64,000 bases of DNA from positions 90,519,256 through 90,583,255 of the forward strand of contig NW_026623056.1 in assembly GCF_023065955.2 (NCBI RefSeq), written 5' to 3'. A model generated the notes under the pieces. The model was not told the DNA's origin and made no database searches. It was given only the letters and a program-made list of their open reading frames with translations. The stretch's first letter is position 1. Each line of letters begins with the position of its first letter. This stretch comes from Ursus arctos (lineage: Eukaryota; Chordata; Mammalia; Carnivora; Ursidae). Below, piece by piece: positions 43,939-56,624 of the stretch. A program made the position numbers and the translations under genes.

Positions 43939-44290
43939 GTCTTTTTTTATTTTTAAATAATGGGAGCTGCTAGGGGGAATTTGAGTAGCCATGTTTGTTA
44001 TAAACCTGCTGAGAATGGGAAATGGGGTTGGGATGCAGGCGATGAGAACAAAATCAAAACAAACCCTAACTTAACCAAGGAAGTAAAAACTTTATACACT
44101 GAAAACTATAAAACATTGCTGAAAGAAATTAAGAAAGTGACCAATAAATGAAAAGACATCTGATGTTTGTGGATTGTGAGGTTTAATATTGTTAAGCTAT
44201 CAATACCACCGAAAGCAATCTACAGATTCAACGCAAACCCTATCAAAATCTCAATGATGTTTTATTGGACAAATAGAAAAATCCAACCTA

Positions 44291-44485
44291 GGGGCACCTG
44301 GGTGGCTCAGTCGGTTAAGCATCTGCCTTCAGTTCAAGTCATGATCTCAGGGTCCTGGGATCGAGCCCCATGTCAGGCTCCCTGCTGAGCAGGGAGTCTG
44401 CTTCTCTCTCACCCCCTGCCCCTCCCCCCACTCATTTTCTCTCTCTCTCTCAAATAAATAGAATCTTTTAAAAAAAGAATAGAAA
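44291..44485 (+). mobile_element. can-SINE, sense, inside LINE-1, with target duplication
   Basis: Head GGGGCACCTGGGTGGCTCAG; tail AAATAAATAGAATC plus A-run. A perfect 16-base duplication (agaaaaatccaaccta) lies at 44275-44290 and 44486-44501. It dates after the LINE-1. Confidence 0.97.
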
Positions 44486-45734
44486 AGAAAAATCCAACCT
44501 AAAATTCCTGTGGAATCCAAAGGGACTCTGAACACCAAACTAATCTTGAAAAAATTGGAAGGCTCAAATTTCCTGATTTTGAAACTTCTCATAAAGCTAC
44601 AGTGATCAAGTGGTACTGGCATAAAGACAGATTCTGTATATATCCATGAAATATACCAGAGAGTGCAAAAAGAAACCCTTGCATAGATGGTCAAATGATC
44701 TTTAACATGGGTGCCGAGACCATTCAATGGGGAACAGGTGGTCTCTTCAACAAATGGTGTTGGGAAAACTGGACATTCACATCAAAAGAAGGTAGTTAGG
44801 TTCTTCCCTAACACCATCTACAAAAACTAACTCAAAACGGGTCAAGGACCTTAATGTAGGTCCTAAAAACTGTAAAACTAACAGGAAACGGGAGGAAAAC
44901 CTCATAACACTGGATTTGGTAATGATTTCTTAGATATGATACCAAAAGCACAAGCAACAACAACAACAAAAATAGATAAATCATACCATATCAAATTAAA
45001 AACTGTGCATCGTAGGACACAATAACAGAGTGAAAAAACAACGTATGGAATCAGGGAATATATTTGCAAATGATATGTCTGATAAGGGATTAATATCCAG
45101 AATATTTAAAGAGCCCAAACAAAGCAACAACAATGAAACCAGACTATGACATGTGCAAAGAACTGGAACAGACATTTCTCCAGAGATGATATACAGATGC
45201 CCGACAAGCACAGGTGATTCTCAACATCATTAAGCATTAGAGAAATGCAAATCAGACCACAGTGAGGTACCCACTGGGACGGCCACTACTTAAAAATTTA
45301 AAGAGCAAAACAAAACGTGTTGGTGAGGATGTGGAGAAACTGGGATACTTGTACACTGTTATTAGGAATATAAAATGGGGCAGCCACTGTGGGGAACTGC
45401 ATGGTGTTTCCTTAAAAACTTCAAAATAGAATGCCCATATGATCCAGCAATCTCATTTCTGGGTATGCACCCAAAATAATTGAAAACAGGGTCTTGAAGA
45501 GATGTACATCCATGTTCATAGTAGCATTATTCACACTAGTCAAGAGGTGGAAATAACCCAAGTGTTCATCAACAAATAAATGGATAAACAAAATGTGGAA
45601 TAAACATATGATGGAATATTATTCAGCCTTTAAAAAGAATGAAATCTGTCATATGCTACAACATGGATACACCCTGGAGACATGATACTCAGTGAAATAA
45701 GCTAGTGATAAAAAGACAAATAGTGTATGTTCCA

Positions 45735-45892
<158 letters not shown>

Positions 45893-46072
45893 AGGTATAT
45901 TTATTTGAGAGACAGTGAGCGGGAGAGAGCATGAGCAGGGGCAGAGGGAGAAGAAGCAGACTCCTTGCTGAGCAGGGAGCCAAATGTGGGGCTCTTCCCA
46001 GCACCCTGGGATCATGACCTGAGCCAAAATCAAGAGTCGGACACTCAAGCAACTGAGCCACTCAGGCGCCCC
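45893..46072 (-). mobile_element. can-SINE, antisense, inside LINE-1
   Basis: AGGTATATTTATTTGAGAGACAG opens; CACTCAGGCGCCCC closes. LINE-1 3' UTR sequence resumes after it. Confidence 0.92.
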
Positions 46073-46380
46073 TTGGGAGAAGCTTCTAAAGTATCTAAAG
46101 TCATAGAAACAAAGTAGGATGGTGGTTTCCAAGAGCTGGGGCTGGGGGAAGGGGAGTTGCTATTAATGAGGACAGAGTTTCACTTTTGTAAGACAAAAGG
46201 TCTTAAGTTTCGTTGCACAACAATGTGAATATACTTAACACTACTGAACTGTGGACTTAAATGTAATTTTTTTAAATGTAAATTTTTAAATTTGGACAAG
46301 ATAGTAAATTTTATGTTATGCATTTTTTTTTTTTTACCACAATCGAAAAGAAAATGAAAACAGAACAGGACATAAAAGCT

Positions 46381-47485
46381 CACTCTCGAAAATCAGGTGA
46401 GCTAGACAAAGGCGAGACTCTTGGTCAATGAAACCAAGATCCACTTCAATGCACTGATGCACTTGCTTAGTGTAACTGTGAGGAACAGCTGGAGAGTGGC
46501 TTCGGAGGGCTGCTGTAGAGCAAGGGGGCGTCCAGACTGAAGTGTGCCCTGCTCAGGCTATGGGTACAGTTCTCAAGTCCTGGGAACTGTGGAGACCCTG
46601 TCTTCTGATCTCCCTGATTCAGAGACAGTCGGGGGAGGAGTGACCTGGAAGAGTAAAGCCGAACTGTCCACAGGGCATGTGTCCCCAGGCTCCCTGGATG
46701 GGGCCACACAGGAGCTCCTTAGGAGGCAAAGACGATGGTGGAGGAGGGTCATGGTAAAGCTCCTTCTGACAACCCACAGGATGATGGGTACCGTGGGACT
46801 AGGGGAGGGGACTCCGTGTTACATTGTTGAGGCTTCTGGGCTTTTCAGGAGAGGAGAAACAGGAACAGAGCAGAACTGTGGAGCCCGCGGTTCTGGGAGC
46901 GGGAGTGGGTCTTCTGTAGAACCCTGCCAACCTGGAACACTATTTCTACAAAGGTGACCAACTGCCCTTGGAGCCTTAACTTGCCCTTGGCAGCCTGAGG
47001 CCGCTATGACTACCTTGTATTCCAAAGAGCTATAAAAACCTGATGGATGTGTGGGATTAAGTCTACGGAGAGCAGCTGGGGCGTCTTCCGGGAAGCTTTC
47101 TTCAAACACCTGCCAGACTCCCACCCTAGCAGCCCTGGCCTCCGTGTGAACAAAAGGACCTGCAGACCTGTGACCCTGACCATAGGGTTGGGGGCACTGT
47201 CCTTGCCCCTTTTCCCCAAATCAAGCCCCGAAGTAAAGGAGGAAACAAGAGGTCAGGGCCTTGCTGGGCTGTGCAAACCACAGCTGGCAGCAGGACTGTC
47301 CTGAAGGAAGCAAGGAGCCCTATGACCTTGGCCCAGGGGCATTGACCTCCAACTTGGAGCTTGCTAGGACTCCGCTTTGATGTTTAAAAGGCTCAGGGCA
47401 TGCTTATCTTTGTAGCCATTTTTCCTCTTATGAGACATTAAATTGGTGGCTGAAGCTGCAAACTGTTAAGGGACACAGTGTCCCT
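46381..47485. other. Intergenic DNA upstream of FAM3B
   Basis: No gene or clear repeat is seen. It becomes GC-richer to the right. The 137- and 101-codon open frames (46544-46957 and minus 46819-47124) overlap each other and show no known domain. Confidence 0.4.
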
Positions 47486-47634
47486 GGTGCCTGGGTGGCT
47501 CAGTCAGTTGTAAGCATCTGCCTTCTGCTCAGGTCATGATCCCAGGGTCCTGGGATTCCTGCTAAGCGGGGAGCTTTCTCTCTCTCTGCCGCTCCCCCTG
47601 CTTGTGCTCTCTCTCTCAAATAAATCTAAAAAAA
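47486..47634 (+). mobile_element. can-SINE, sense, internally deleted
   Basis: Head GGTGCCTGGGTGGCTCAG, then CTGGGATTCCTGCTAAGCGG, where the usual segment around CGAGCCCC is missing, then CTCTCTCTCAAATAAATC. It ends about 50 bases before the FAM3B CpG island. Confidence 0.9.
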
Positions 47635-47679
47635 GGGGGAGGGGGCTACACGGTGTAGTGCTCATTACTCTTGGCCCCC

Positions 47680-48330
47680 TGTTGGCGGGGCGGAAGGAGC
47701 ATCCCTCCTGGGCTGCAGGCCCAGAGCTCGTGGGCGCCGCCCCGCGCACCTGCCTGGCCCACACCTGACAGAGTTGAAGGCACCTGCCCGGCCAGCACCA
47801 GCCGGGGCCGCAGCGGCCCGCACTTCCCGTCAGGCCCCGTCTGCCCGCCCTTTGCGCTCCTTCCCCGCCGCGGCCCCTTCGAGGGTGCGTCTCTGTCGCC
47901 GCCCGACCCCTGCGAGGCTCGCTCGGGTGGCCCGAGAGCTGCACCTGGAAGATGCGCCCGGGGACTGCGGGTGAGTGCGACTCTCACTGCAGGAGGAGGG
48001 ATAGGGGACTCGGGAGGGGGAGAGCCACCCCCTCGCCCTTCCTGGGAGCCCCCCCCCCCGCGCCCCGCGAGCCCGAGGGCGGGGCGGGTGCTGGGGCCGG
48101 GTCTTCCCATAGCCCTGCGATCAGAAATGCGGAAAGCAGCTCGGGCAGGGGCCAATTCGCTGGGTCTGCCAAGCAGGTAGTCCTACACCATCTCCCGGCT
48201 CCGTGAGTCTGATGCTTTGCCTGGAAAGTAGGTTCCAGTTGAGCGTAGGCAGCGCTGGACCCGACGAGCTCTGGGAGGAGGGGGCCTCCGTCCGGGGCGG
48301 GCGAGGGGGGGCGGGGGTAGGACATGAGCC
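47680..48330 (+). promoter_or_regulatory. FAM3B: FAM3B promoter CpG island
   Basis: A CpG-dense, TATA-less region spanning the start codon. An Sp1-type GC box GGGGCGG (47687-47693) overlaps an ETS-type CGGAAG (47691-47696). The start site is probably between these and the ATG at 47952, but is not determinable here. Another GC-rich block follows in intron 1. Confidence 0.8.
47952..47970 (+). CDS. FAM3B: FAM3B coding exon 1 (start codon)
   Basis: ATG in good context (A at -3) followed by codons for MRPGTA plus the first base of a glycine codon, then a perfect donor GTGAGT from 47971 (phase 1). Human FAM3B starts MRPLAGG as I recall, so length and phase match. FAM3B (PANDER) is a secreted cytokine-like protein of the FAM3 family, made notably in pancreatic islets and linked to glucose metabolism. 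This exon gives only the tip of the signal peptide. Larger open frames here come from GC-rich composition. Confidence 0.93.
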
Positions 48331-51300
48331 TGCTGGGATGGCCCTGACCTCCTGCGCTGTCAGCTGTCCGCAAAGGGCTGCGAGCTGCGGAGTGCATGCG
48401 CTTGTGGGCTCCACCTGGGGCTGCTCTGGCAGAAGTCAGGGGTCACTAACCACAGGTCCAACTGACCAGCCCAGGAAGTTATGAAAAGTGAGGGACAGTG
48501 AGGCAGCCTTTTTAAGTCGGGGGGGGGGGGGTTGTGAGTGGATGGGAGGTGGGGACGGATTAATGTGGAATGCCCCATTGATGCTGACTATAAAATTTCT
48601 GCTAGCGTCTCTTTATAAGGCTGTTTTTATGTTTTCCAAATATCAAATTACTTGAGACTGCAGAAGGCTTGGAAAAAAATAGGAAAAAGGGAAGAAGAAA
48701 CAAAAGTGATCCCACCAGTCATGTCTGCCTTCCTGATGCCTGCCTCGCTTTATAGGGTGCTCTGGGGTTCCGGGTTAACCTCCCCACCTTTGTTCTTCCT
48801 GATTGGGTTTGCTGTTCCCTCCCTATAATCTGAGAAATCTGGATCCTTCCTGGAGCAAGGCAGTATACCTTGCGCAAAAATGGGAAGTACAGAAATGGAA
48901 AGTTCTCTAGGCTCCTTTAGTGGCCCCTCCCCCTCCCTGGAGGGCTGCTTGGCTGCCCAGCGGCCCTGGGGATCGTAGACTAAACCATTCTCTTTTGTTG
49001 GGGCACACCATTCCAGCTGTGTGGTCACACTCCAGAAAGTTCTCAACACCAACTTTGCAGCTTCATTCCCAACGTTTGGAAAGACAGATTTTAAGATTTT
49101 TCTTTATTGTGTGAAATAGTCATGTTCTCTACAAAACTGTTTATGAACAGCAGTGTTTTTGGTAACTTGTGTGGATTATAGGGTAAATGGGTGGAAATAT
49201 ATCTCTCTTTTTTGGGGAGAAGACATCTCCCTTGGGGCACTACTTTCATGATAGCTATTTTGGAAGATTTTTTCCCCCATGTTTCTATATTCTTCTAACA
49301 TTTTGCTGGTTACTTGGTGGAAAATGCTGCATATTCTTAGACTGCTTTCCCCTACCGACACCTATCTCACACTTGGCCCTTGTGAGTGGTTCATGGCCCA
49401 TGTGGTCCTTTTGCATAAAACTTTGACATAACGTCAGATCTGTATTTATGAGGACGTGTGTGGTTAAGAGAGAGTCACCTGCAGAAGCTCAGAACCATGT
49501 TACTTTGGATTTTGCGAGCTTGGGATTTGGCAGTATTCTCGGAAGCAACATTTTCCTGGATACTTCAGTCAAGCCCTGGGTCTGTCCCAGGTAGAAAGTT
49601 CACAGGCGGGACGTTCGGATGGAATGGATGATGTAAGTTAAGCTGCCACCACGCTTCACCTGGTAGCGGTCGTCCTAACTCCTCCAAGGTGCTGGTGTGT
49701 GACACTTCCGAGGCAGGTTACCTTCCCAGCCTACTGTGAGGTTCGGGTGTGACATCTCCCAGTCTTTCTGCCAAAAAGCCTCGGTCAACAGGACAGTGAC
49801 AACAGTGGACACTGAGGCCGGCAGAACCTGCAGCCATAAAGCAGCCGAGTCCCAAGGAGGATGGGTAGGGCTCAGCCCCCCTCAGCCCTCTCTCACTCCC
49901 CCCTCCCCAAGACAAGAGGGACAGGTGTGGCCTCCTCCAGGGCGAGGGGATTTGGTTCATGCTGGCAGGACTGCTAGTGACAAACAGCTTCCTCCTCCTA
50001 CTTCCTTTTGAAGGAGATCCCACCAAACAAAGCATGTTCGTAGGGGTTCAGAGTTGCCTTCTTCAGGGTCCCTGGGTTGGAGGGGTAGGTGGTACCCTGA
50101 GAGCCGCTTACCTGTAGCCTGGTAGTGCATGTTGGTTTTAGGACTGCTGTCTTCTCTAGCATAAGTGAAGGGTCTGGGACCAACCTGACCCCAAGAATCT
50201 GAGGGTGGGGATGAGGGTAGGACACACACACCACGGCACACAAGACGAGTGGGGTCCCTGAAGAGGGATTTCACTGCCTCCCCAGCTGTGCTTGGAGCTG
50301 GCCTTTGCTCCAACCCTCACATGTGACACCTGCTGGTCGGAAGCACGTAGGAGGACACGTCCGTCAGCTGCCACTGGTGGCTTTATTCCTTTACAAGAAA
50401 AGGCCAGATCCTGGTTACAGGATCTGTCCTTCTGGATCACAGAAGTTTCCTGAACTCAGTATATTTCTTCCCCATCCTTACCTCCCCTTGGAAGCTGCTG
50501 GACCCCCTCCCACTCAGGCCAGCGAGCCGTCTTAGCTGAGGTCTGGCTCCCACCTTTCCCAAATGAGTCCTCACCTGTGCCCCGCTGGGGCGCGGGCTTC
50601 TTCTCTGCCGCCCAGGGTCTGAGCCTATTGGGGCAAACTGCTTCTTGCACCACCTGGTGCGCACTGATGCAGGTATCCAGCCCCAAGCCTGGCTGGGCCC
50701 CAGCTTGTCTGGGTGTTGTCCAGGCTCCCAGGCCTGCTGTCCCCTGGCGGCCAGGTATTTTGGTGACTGTAAGGCCTGTACATTGGCTGTTGGACTAGTT
50801 CACCACTGGCGTGGGCCACCAAACTCTCGTGGTGGACTGGTCCCAGTCTGTGCTGCCTGATCTGCCCTCTCGCCTGGAGGTGGTTCTGGCTCTAGGTCTT
50901 GGCTTCTCTCCGCCAACCCCAGGGACCAGCTGCCCCCAGCCAGAACGTCACTGGCTCACCCCTCCCCTGAAACATGGATACTTTATAGCCTTCCCGGGAG
51001 CGCTGGAAAGTGTCCAGGGTTGGGAGCTTACTGCCACAGTTTAGAGTTGTGCCTCCAAGCGCTTGGGCTGTTCAGTCAGTCCTCATTGTCCTCCCTGTCA
51101 CTTCCGTTCATATGTCCTTGTTCAGCTGGGGACAGAATCATGTCTCCCTTCTGTGTAGCTGCCCCTTACACCTGTGGGAGGTAGCATTGTGTTCTGTTTC
51201 AGTGTCCTCCAAGCTAAACAGCACCTCTGCTCAAAGACCTCACACGAGACGTGGTGACTAGAAGGTCCCGTGAAGAGTCTCTGGTTTGCCAACTGTCTTC

Positions 51301-54300
51301 TTTAAATATGACACTTGGACAAAATAGTCAGCTGTGATCTGACACACACAGGACACAATGGACTACTGTTGCCTTTGAACCTGACACTTCATGCTGACTC
51401 CGTTTCCAGCAGTCATTCCACACTTGGTGTGCATCCAACAGAATTTTCTGGAACCTCTGTGACCCATGTTCTGTCTTGGTGTGTGGGCACAGCCCTGGAG
51501 GGGGAAGAGCCTCGGTGTGCAATGCCAACAAGGCATGTGAAGGGCTGATGTGAGGGTGCATGGCAGGCTGCACTGAGGTAGGGAGAGCTGTGGAGGGAGA
51601 ACAAGAAGGCCGGAGGTCATGGAGGAGAGCGCCGCATAGGCAGAGGGACAGACTCACACAAACGTACGTGGCAGGACAGGGCCAAGGCTCTGGTAGATTG
51701 GTGTGACCCAGCACAGAGCAAACAGGAGTTAACAGGAACAGAGTCAGCCACGCCTGTGGCTCTCAGTTTGTTTCCTGTGGCTGGTTTTCTCAGTTTTGAG
51801 GTGTCTTTTCAGCCTTGCAAACTGCAGTGGCCACCCTGTTCCACCCCTGCATAACCTAATAACTTTAGGGACCAGATGGTTTCGAAAACAGAAGAACATC
51901 ATGGATGTGGAAGCGCACACTTGAAAAAGACCAACTTGTTGCAGTGAAACCCACGAGTCCCACCTCATTCCATCAGTGCCACCCCCTGAGCTCACGAGCC
52001 GCCACCAGGCACCAGCGCACAGGCCCAAGGACACATGCCCTGAGGACCGTCCACAGATCCAGAGCACAGGCCCAGCGAGGAAGCTTCTGGGTGGAAGACT
52101 GGGAGGGCCCCAGCCTGGGAGTCCTGGGCCTCTGCCCTTGGGGTCACAGTGCATCACCGTGCTCCCACATCCGTGTGTTCACTACCGGGAAGGCACCCTG
52201 CCTCAAGCTTCTAGAGTCCAGAGTTCTTGGGTCTTATTATGTCATTGGTTACACAGTCGGCTCAGGCTCCCCTTCATCTTCTCCTGGAGGTCCCAGGCAG
52301 GGCCGAAAGTGCGGGCCCTCCGATCACATGGCCAGCCCCTCCCTTAAAGCTACCTATGGACCTGAGGACACTCCACCACCCCCAACACCTCATGAGCATA
52401 GACTCCGATGTGGTCGAAAGGAGTCCCTTATGAATAACAGCAGACACTCCTAACATATAGGAGATACCAAGGGTTTTAGGCTCTCCATGCCAGGAATTGG
52501 AACAAAGCTAAGACACAGTCTTTATTACATCCCCTCTGATAAGTCCACATGGTGTCTGGGGCAAAGGGGGGTGTGGAGTTTTTACTCACTGCCAGCGAGA
52601 GGGAAGAGTGATGCTGATGGTGGCCTGGAGAGGGGGAGGCAGGAGAGATGAAGAAAAGTCTATGGAGGTGAGATTTATGGTGTTAGTAAACCCAACAGGA
52701 CTGGCCAATGGATTCTGTCAGGGCTGGGAGGGGAAGTATGAGATAAAGGAAGAATCCCGGGTATCTGGCACCTGACCCCATCCATCCACTGAGATGGGCC
52801 AGATGTGGGTCAGGAGCAGATCTGGGGAGAATGAAGGGTTTTCCTCTGGGACATCTCAGGGTGCTGACAGCAGGTTGGCAATTGGGCACCCCTGTCGGGA
52901 CCTCAGAGGATTGTCTGGGCGGGCTAATCCTGGGATCTGGAGGAGAGGCCCAGGCTGTGCCCTGGGAGGGAAAGCCAGCAGAGAAGGTCAGGACGTGCCC
53001 ACAAAGTGGGAGCCCCGTCAGGCGTGTGGGTGTCATCCAGGGAGGACATGCACAGGGGTGCCTGTCATCCGGGGGCGGGGCGCTGGCAGCATGGAGGACT
53101 TGGAGGCCTTGACCAGCACAGCTGCACTGAGCCATGGGGTGGGAGGGGAGGCCTGGAGGCTGTGGGAGGGGATGGTTATTTCCAGGTGCTAAGCCCAAGT
53201 GGGTACAGGAGTGAGGCAGCCACAGGACATTGTGCGGTCAGGTGGGAGATCCCTCTCCTCCCCTCCCTTCTCTTTCCTCCCTCTCCTTTCTCCTCTCCTC
53301 CTCCCTCCTTTCTTTCCTTTTCTTAGTTCTTAGGACTGGACCTATTAACACATTTAAATGGTGACAGAGAAGTTCCTGCATTGTGGCACTTTTGGTGATC
53401 CTGAACAGAGTCCCGATCTTTGAGATATTTAGGGGGTAAAATCAGAAAGGGCTGGTGGCAGGTTGTCTGTGAAGGGACTCCCTGTCCCGCTGTCCCCTAG
53501 GCCTCCTGTGACCTAGGAATGGGTAATGGCTTTTCCTTAAAAATTGGAAGGAAGATGCCAGAGCCAATCAACCAGAAAGATTACTTCCGGGGATTTTCTG
53601 CTTCTGCAAAACTTGGGTTTCCCTGCAAGCTGGTCTGTGATGATAATGACAGGTTTGGTGGCTTTTCCCAGGGTCACAGGGCCCCTTTGCATGTTCACAG
53701 GGCGACAGGTGCTATTCTCAGCATAAACAAAACAGTCCCTGCCCTCTAGACTGCAGTCTGCTTCTGAAAGCCTCCTCACAAAGAAATGAGCCACTTTGGT
53801 CTTTTTAGGCCTTTGTCAGGCATGTTGGGTCATGAGGCCACTCATGAATCACTGATGTTAGCATCTGAGCAAGCTCTAAAACTCAGACCAACAGCAAATA
53901 TAAAAACTTGGCATAGGGGCGCCTAGGTAGCGCAGTCGTTAAGTGGCTGCCTTCGGCTCAGGGTGTGATCCCGGCGATCTGGGATCGAGCCCCACATCAG
54001 GCTCTTCTGCGTGGAGCCTGCTTCTTCCTCTCCCACTCCCCCTGCTTGTGTTCCCTCTCTCACTGGCTATCTCTCTCTCTGTCAAATAAATAAATAAAAT
54101 CTTTAAAAAAAAAACTTGGCATAGAAAACATTCATCTCCTGTTTCTATTATCTGCACTGTAGCCTCAGATGCTTAGTCTTAGCAACGTCAACTAAGTCAT
54201 CGTGGCTTCATTACAGCAGCTGTGGGCCTTTACCCACCTGCCACTTCCCCAGGACGAACTTCTCAGAGTGCCCTGCAGACGCTGATGTGGGAAGTGGGGT

Positions 54301-54353
54301 TAGGATGGCGCCTGTACCCTGGGCATCCACAGTGGTGACTTGTCTGTCCCCAG
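47971..54353 (+). other. FAM3B: FAM3B intron 1
   Basis: Begins GTGAGT and ends TGTCTGTCCCCAG. It contains the rest of the CpG island, a G12 run (about 48520-48531), one can-SINE (53917-54109), a pyrimidine tract (about 53250-53325) and a short L2-like piece near 53700-53750. Between about 48.6 and 53.2 kb I recognise no repeat or exon; overlapping open frames such as 51905-52453 are not convincing genes. Confidence 0.8.
53917..54109 (+). mobile_element. can-SINE, sense, young, in FAM3B intron 1
   Basis: Head GGGCGCCTAGGTAGCGCAG, tail AAATAAATAAATAAAATC plus A-run. A perfect 15-base duplication (aaaaacttggcatag) lies at 53902-53916 and 54110-54124. It lies 245 bases before exon 2. Confidence 0.97.
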
Positions 54354-54497
54354 GCACTTTGAAGACCGCGTTCTTCTTCTTCGCCTCCATATGCGCCTGG
54401 TATTCCGGGTACCTGCTCGCAGAGCTCATTCCAGAGGTATCCCTGACCAGTGCTGTTTACAGCATCCGGAGCATCTCCGAGAAGCCCCTCCTCAAGG
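54354..54497 (+). CDS. FAM3B: FAM3B coding exon 2
   Basis: 144 bases, 48 codons, phase 1 at both ends, bounded by CCCCAG (ends 54353) and GTGAGT (from 54498). It encodes most of the signal peptide and the N-terminal propeptide-like segment: [20 protein letters not shown] is the hydrophobic core, followed by [20 protein letters not shown] and SEKPLLK. The match to human FAM3B ([18 protein letters not shown]... and SIRSIGERP...) is close. The product enters the secretory pathway; signal cleavage is expected within or just after this segment. Confidence 0.97.
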
Positions 54498-55005
54498 GTG
54501 AGTACCACAGCTCAGTGCGCTGGGGAGGGCCGGGTCTGGCCTCAGCTCTGCCTCCGCTGGCCATTTTTTGTTGATGATGATGTTGATGATGGTGGTGGTG
54601 ATCACGAAAGTGAGGGAGGGGGACCGGGGGGGGGGCAATACCTGCCCCTTCAGTTCCCACACCTTTCCAAGGTAGATACCCCTGCTCATCCCCGTGTGAG
54701 ACCCCAAGGCAAATTATGATGTTAGGAAAGCAAAGAAACTTCATTTCCAAGATGTGTTAAATAAAAATATGCATTTGGAATACAACTTAGTTTGGGAATG
54801 AAGTGAAATCACAAAATCTTCATCAGACTCTCCATTGGAAAACAGGGGGGACACTCAAGGAGTAATCTGTACCCTTTTTGGAAGTCTTGTTATAAATAGG
54901 CATGCTGGCATATTTTTAATCCAGAAATAAATTCTAGAAAATTCGTTTGCACGAATATAGAGAACTGAGTGACGATTTTAAAAATTTGTAAAAGCTGGGG
55001 GAGGA

Positions 55006-55125
55006 GGGCGCCTGGCTGGCTCGGTCGGTAGAGCATGTGACTCTTGATCTTGGGGTTGAAAGTTCGAGCCCCACGTTGGGTATAGAGATGACTTACAGAG
55101 AAAATCTTTAAAAAAATTAAACACT
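55006..55125 (+). mobile_element. Short tRNA-Lys-like SINE, sense
   Basis: Positions 55010-55081 are 72 bases with the length and layout of tRNA-Lys(CUU): D arm GCTC...GAGC paired, CTCTTGA anticodon loop, TTCGAGC T loop (B-box like), and an acceptor stem pairable with G:U pairs. The T stem is degraded. A short tail ending AAAATCTTTAAAAAAATT follows, without the usual CT-rich part. Confidence 0.85.
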
Positions 55126-55231
55126 TAAAAAATTTACAAAAGTGATTCCTTTTCAGATTAATTACCTTTTATGACCCCCCAAAACCCAACAATTTCTAGG
55201 AATCAACTCTGACTGACTTTTTATTTTTCAA

Positions 55232-55425
55232 TTTTTTTAAAAGAATTTATTTATTTATCTGGAGAGAGAGCTTGAGCGGGGGGAGGGGCAGAGGGAAAGA
55301 GAGAATCTCAAGCAGACTCAGCACTGTGCATGGAGCCTGACGTGGGGCTTGATCTCACGATCCTGAGACCTTGAACTGAGCCAAAACCGAGTGGGGCGCT
55401 GAACCAACTGTTCTACCAAGGGTCC
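55232..55425 (-). mobile_element. can-SINE, antisense
   Basis: AAAAGAATTTATTTATTTATCTGGAGAG opens; the head end is eroded (TCTACCAAGGGTCCC). Older copy. Confidence 0.88.
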
Positions 55426-56439
55426 CGTTGGTGTTTAATTTTTAATAAAGTTTCCGCAGTGCATATGCTTGCCTTCGGGTGGACGGGGAGGAGGCCCAGT
55501 GCTGAGGCAGAGCTCTGCATGTGAGGGTGTGGGGGACACCCTCAAGGCTTTCTCATTTTCCCTGTTGTCACATGAAATGCAAAGTCTGCCCAGGACATGG
55601 GTTTGCTTCTAGGACCTGCCTCTGGTGCCAGTCCTTTCAGACGGGCTCATTTCCCCCTTCTGAAGCACTATTGATTATTGGAAACCCACAAAACGCAGGA
55701 GTGGGGTGGAGGGGTTGCTGCAGCTGGCATGAGGGCTGCGTCCTGGCTCCCGCTGGCTTGGGCCCCACGTTGGAGGGATACAGGGTGTCCTGGGCGTCTG
55801 GTAGGCTCTGAGTTTGGGGGTTGAGCCCGGTGACTGACGGGCAGGCCAGTGGTCATGTGGATGAGAGGGTGGAAGGGACTGCGTCGGCCTTGGGGCCCGG
55901 CGGGCTTTGTGGCACGGCTCACTCTGTGACATTATCAGGCCCCCAAGGGGTGGTCTCAGCGCAAGCACAGGTGCCCTTTGGTTTGGCCTGATGCTGCCTC
56001 AGCAAGTGCCTGGGCCCCTCTGCACACCTGCATTCCTCCGTGCTCGTGGGGTACCCAGGGAGGTGGTGATCCTGGCTTTGGACCGTGTTTAAGGATGAGC
56101 GTAGCTCCTGCCATCAACATGGGAACCTGTTACTCTTGGCTCAGTGGAGTGACTCTGACACCCTCCCGGGAGTGTTTGTTCTAAACATCCTCAGTGACCC
56201 CTCATGTCTGGTCCGATCTGAAGCAAAGGAAGGAGCATGTTGACGTGTGAGATCAGTGCTGGGCATGGAGAGAAAGGGTCTGAGAAACCAGAGGCACATA
56301 CCGAGCACCTCCTGTGGCCGAGGCCGCCTGCACTGAGCTCACCAGCACTCGGCCCTGTCGCACCCCCCTCCCGCCATCTTGGGCTTTCACCCTAATCCAT
56401 GGGTTGCTTTTCCACTTCATAAACTATTCTCTTATATGT
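55426..56439. other. FAM3B intron 2, nothing recognised
   Basis: GC-moderate, non-repetitive on inspection. No exon, repeat or RNA gene is supported. Confidence 0.4.
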
Positions 56440-56624
56440 TTTTTTTTTTTAAAGATTTTATTTATTTATTTATTTGTCAGAGAGAGAGAGAGAGCACAAG
56501 CGGGGGAGCGGCAGGCAGAGGGAGAAGCGGACTCTCCGCTGAGCAGCGACTTGATACCAGAACTCTGGGATCATGACCTGAGCCGAAGGCAGACGCCTAA
56601 CCAACTGAGCCACCCAGGGGTCGC
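56440..56624 (-). mobile_element. can-SINE, antisense
   Basis: T-run, AAAGATTTTATTTATTTATTTATTTGTCAGAG; closes in CCACCCAGGGG. Flanks 'aaactattctctta' and 'acactattccctta' form an aged target duplication. Confidence 0.93.

Noticed and set aside
47671..48180. 169-codon open frame over FAM3B exon 1
   Set aside because: It is out of frame with the FAM3B start and runs through the donor site; GC composition explains it.
51905..52453. 182-codon open frame in FAM3B intron 1
   Set aside because: No recognisable family; competing open frames of 120 or more codons overlap it on both strands.
55010..55081. Functional tRNA-Lys gene
   Set aside because: The T stem is unpaired, there is a mismatch in the anticodon stem, and a SINE tail follows; it is a SINE head.
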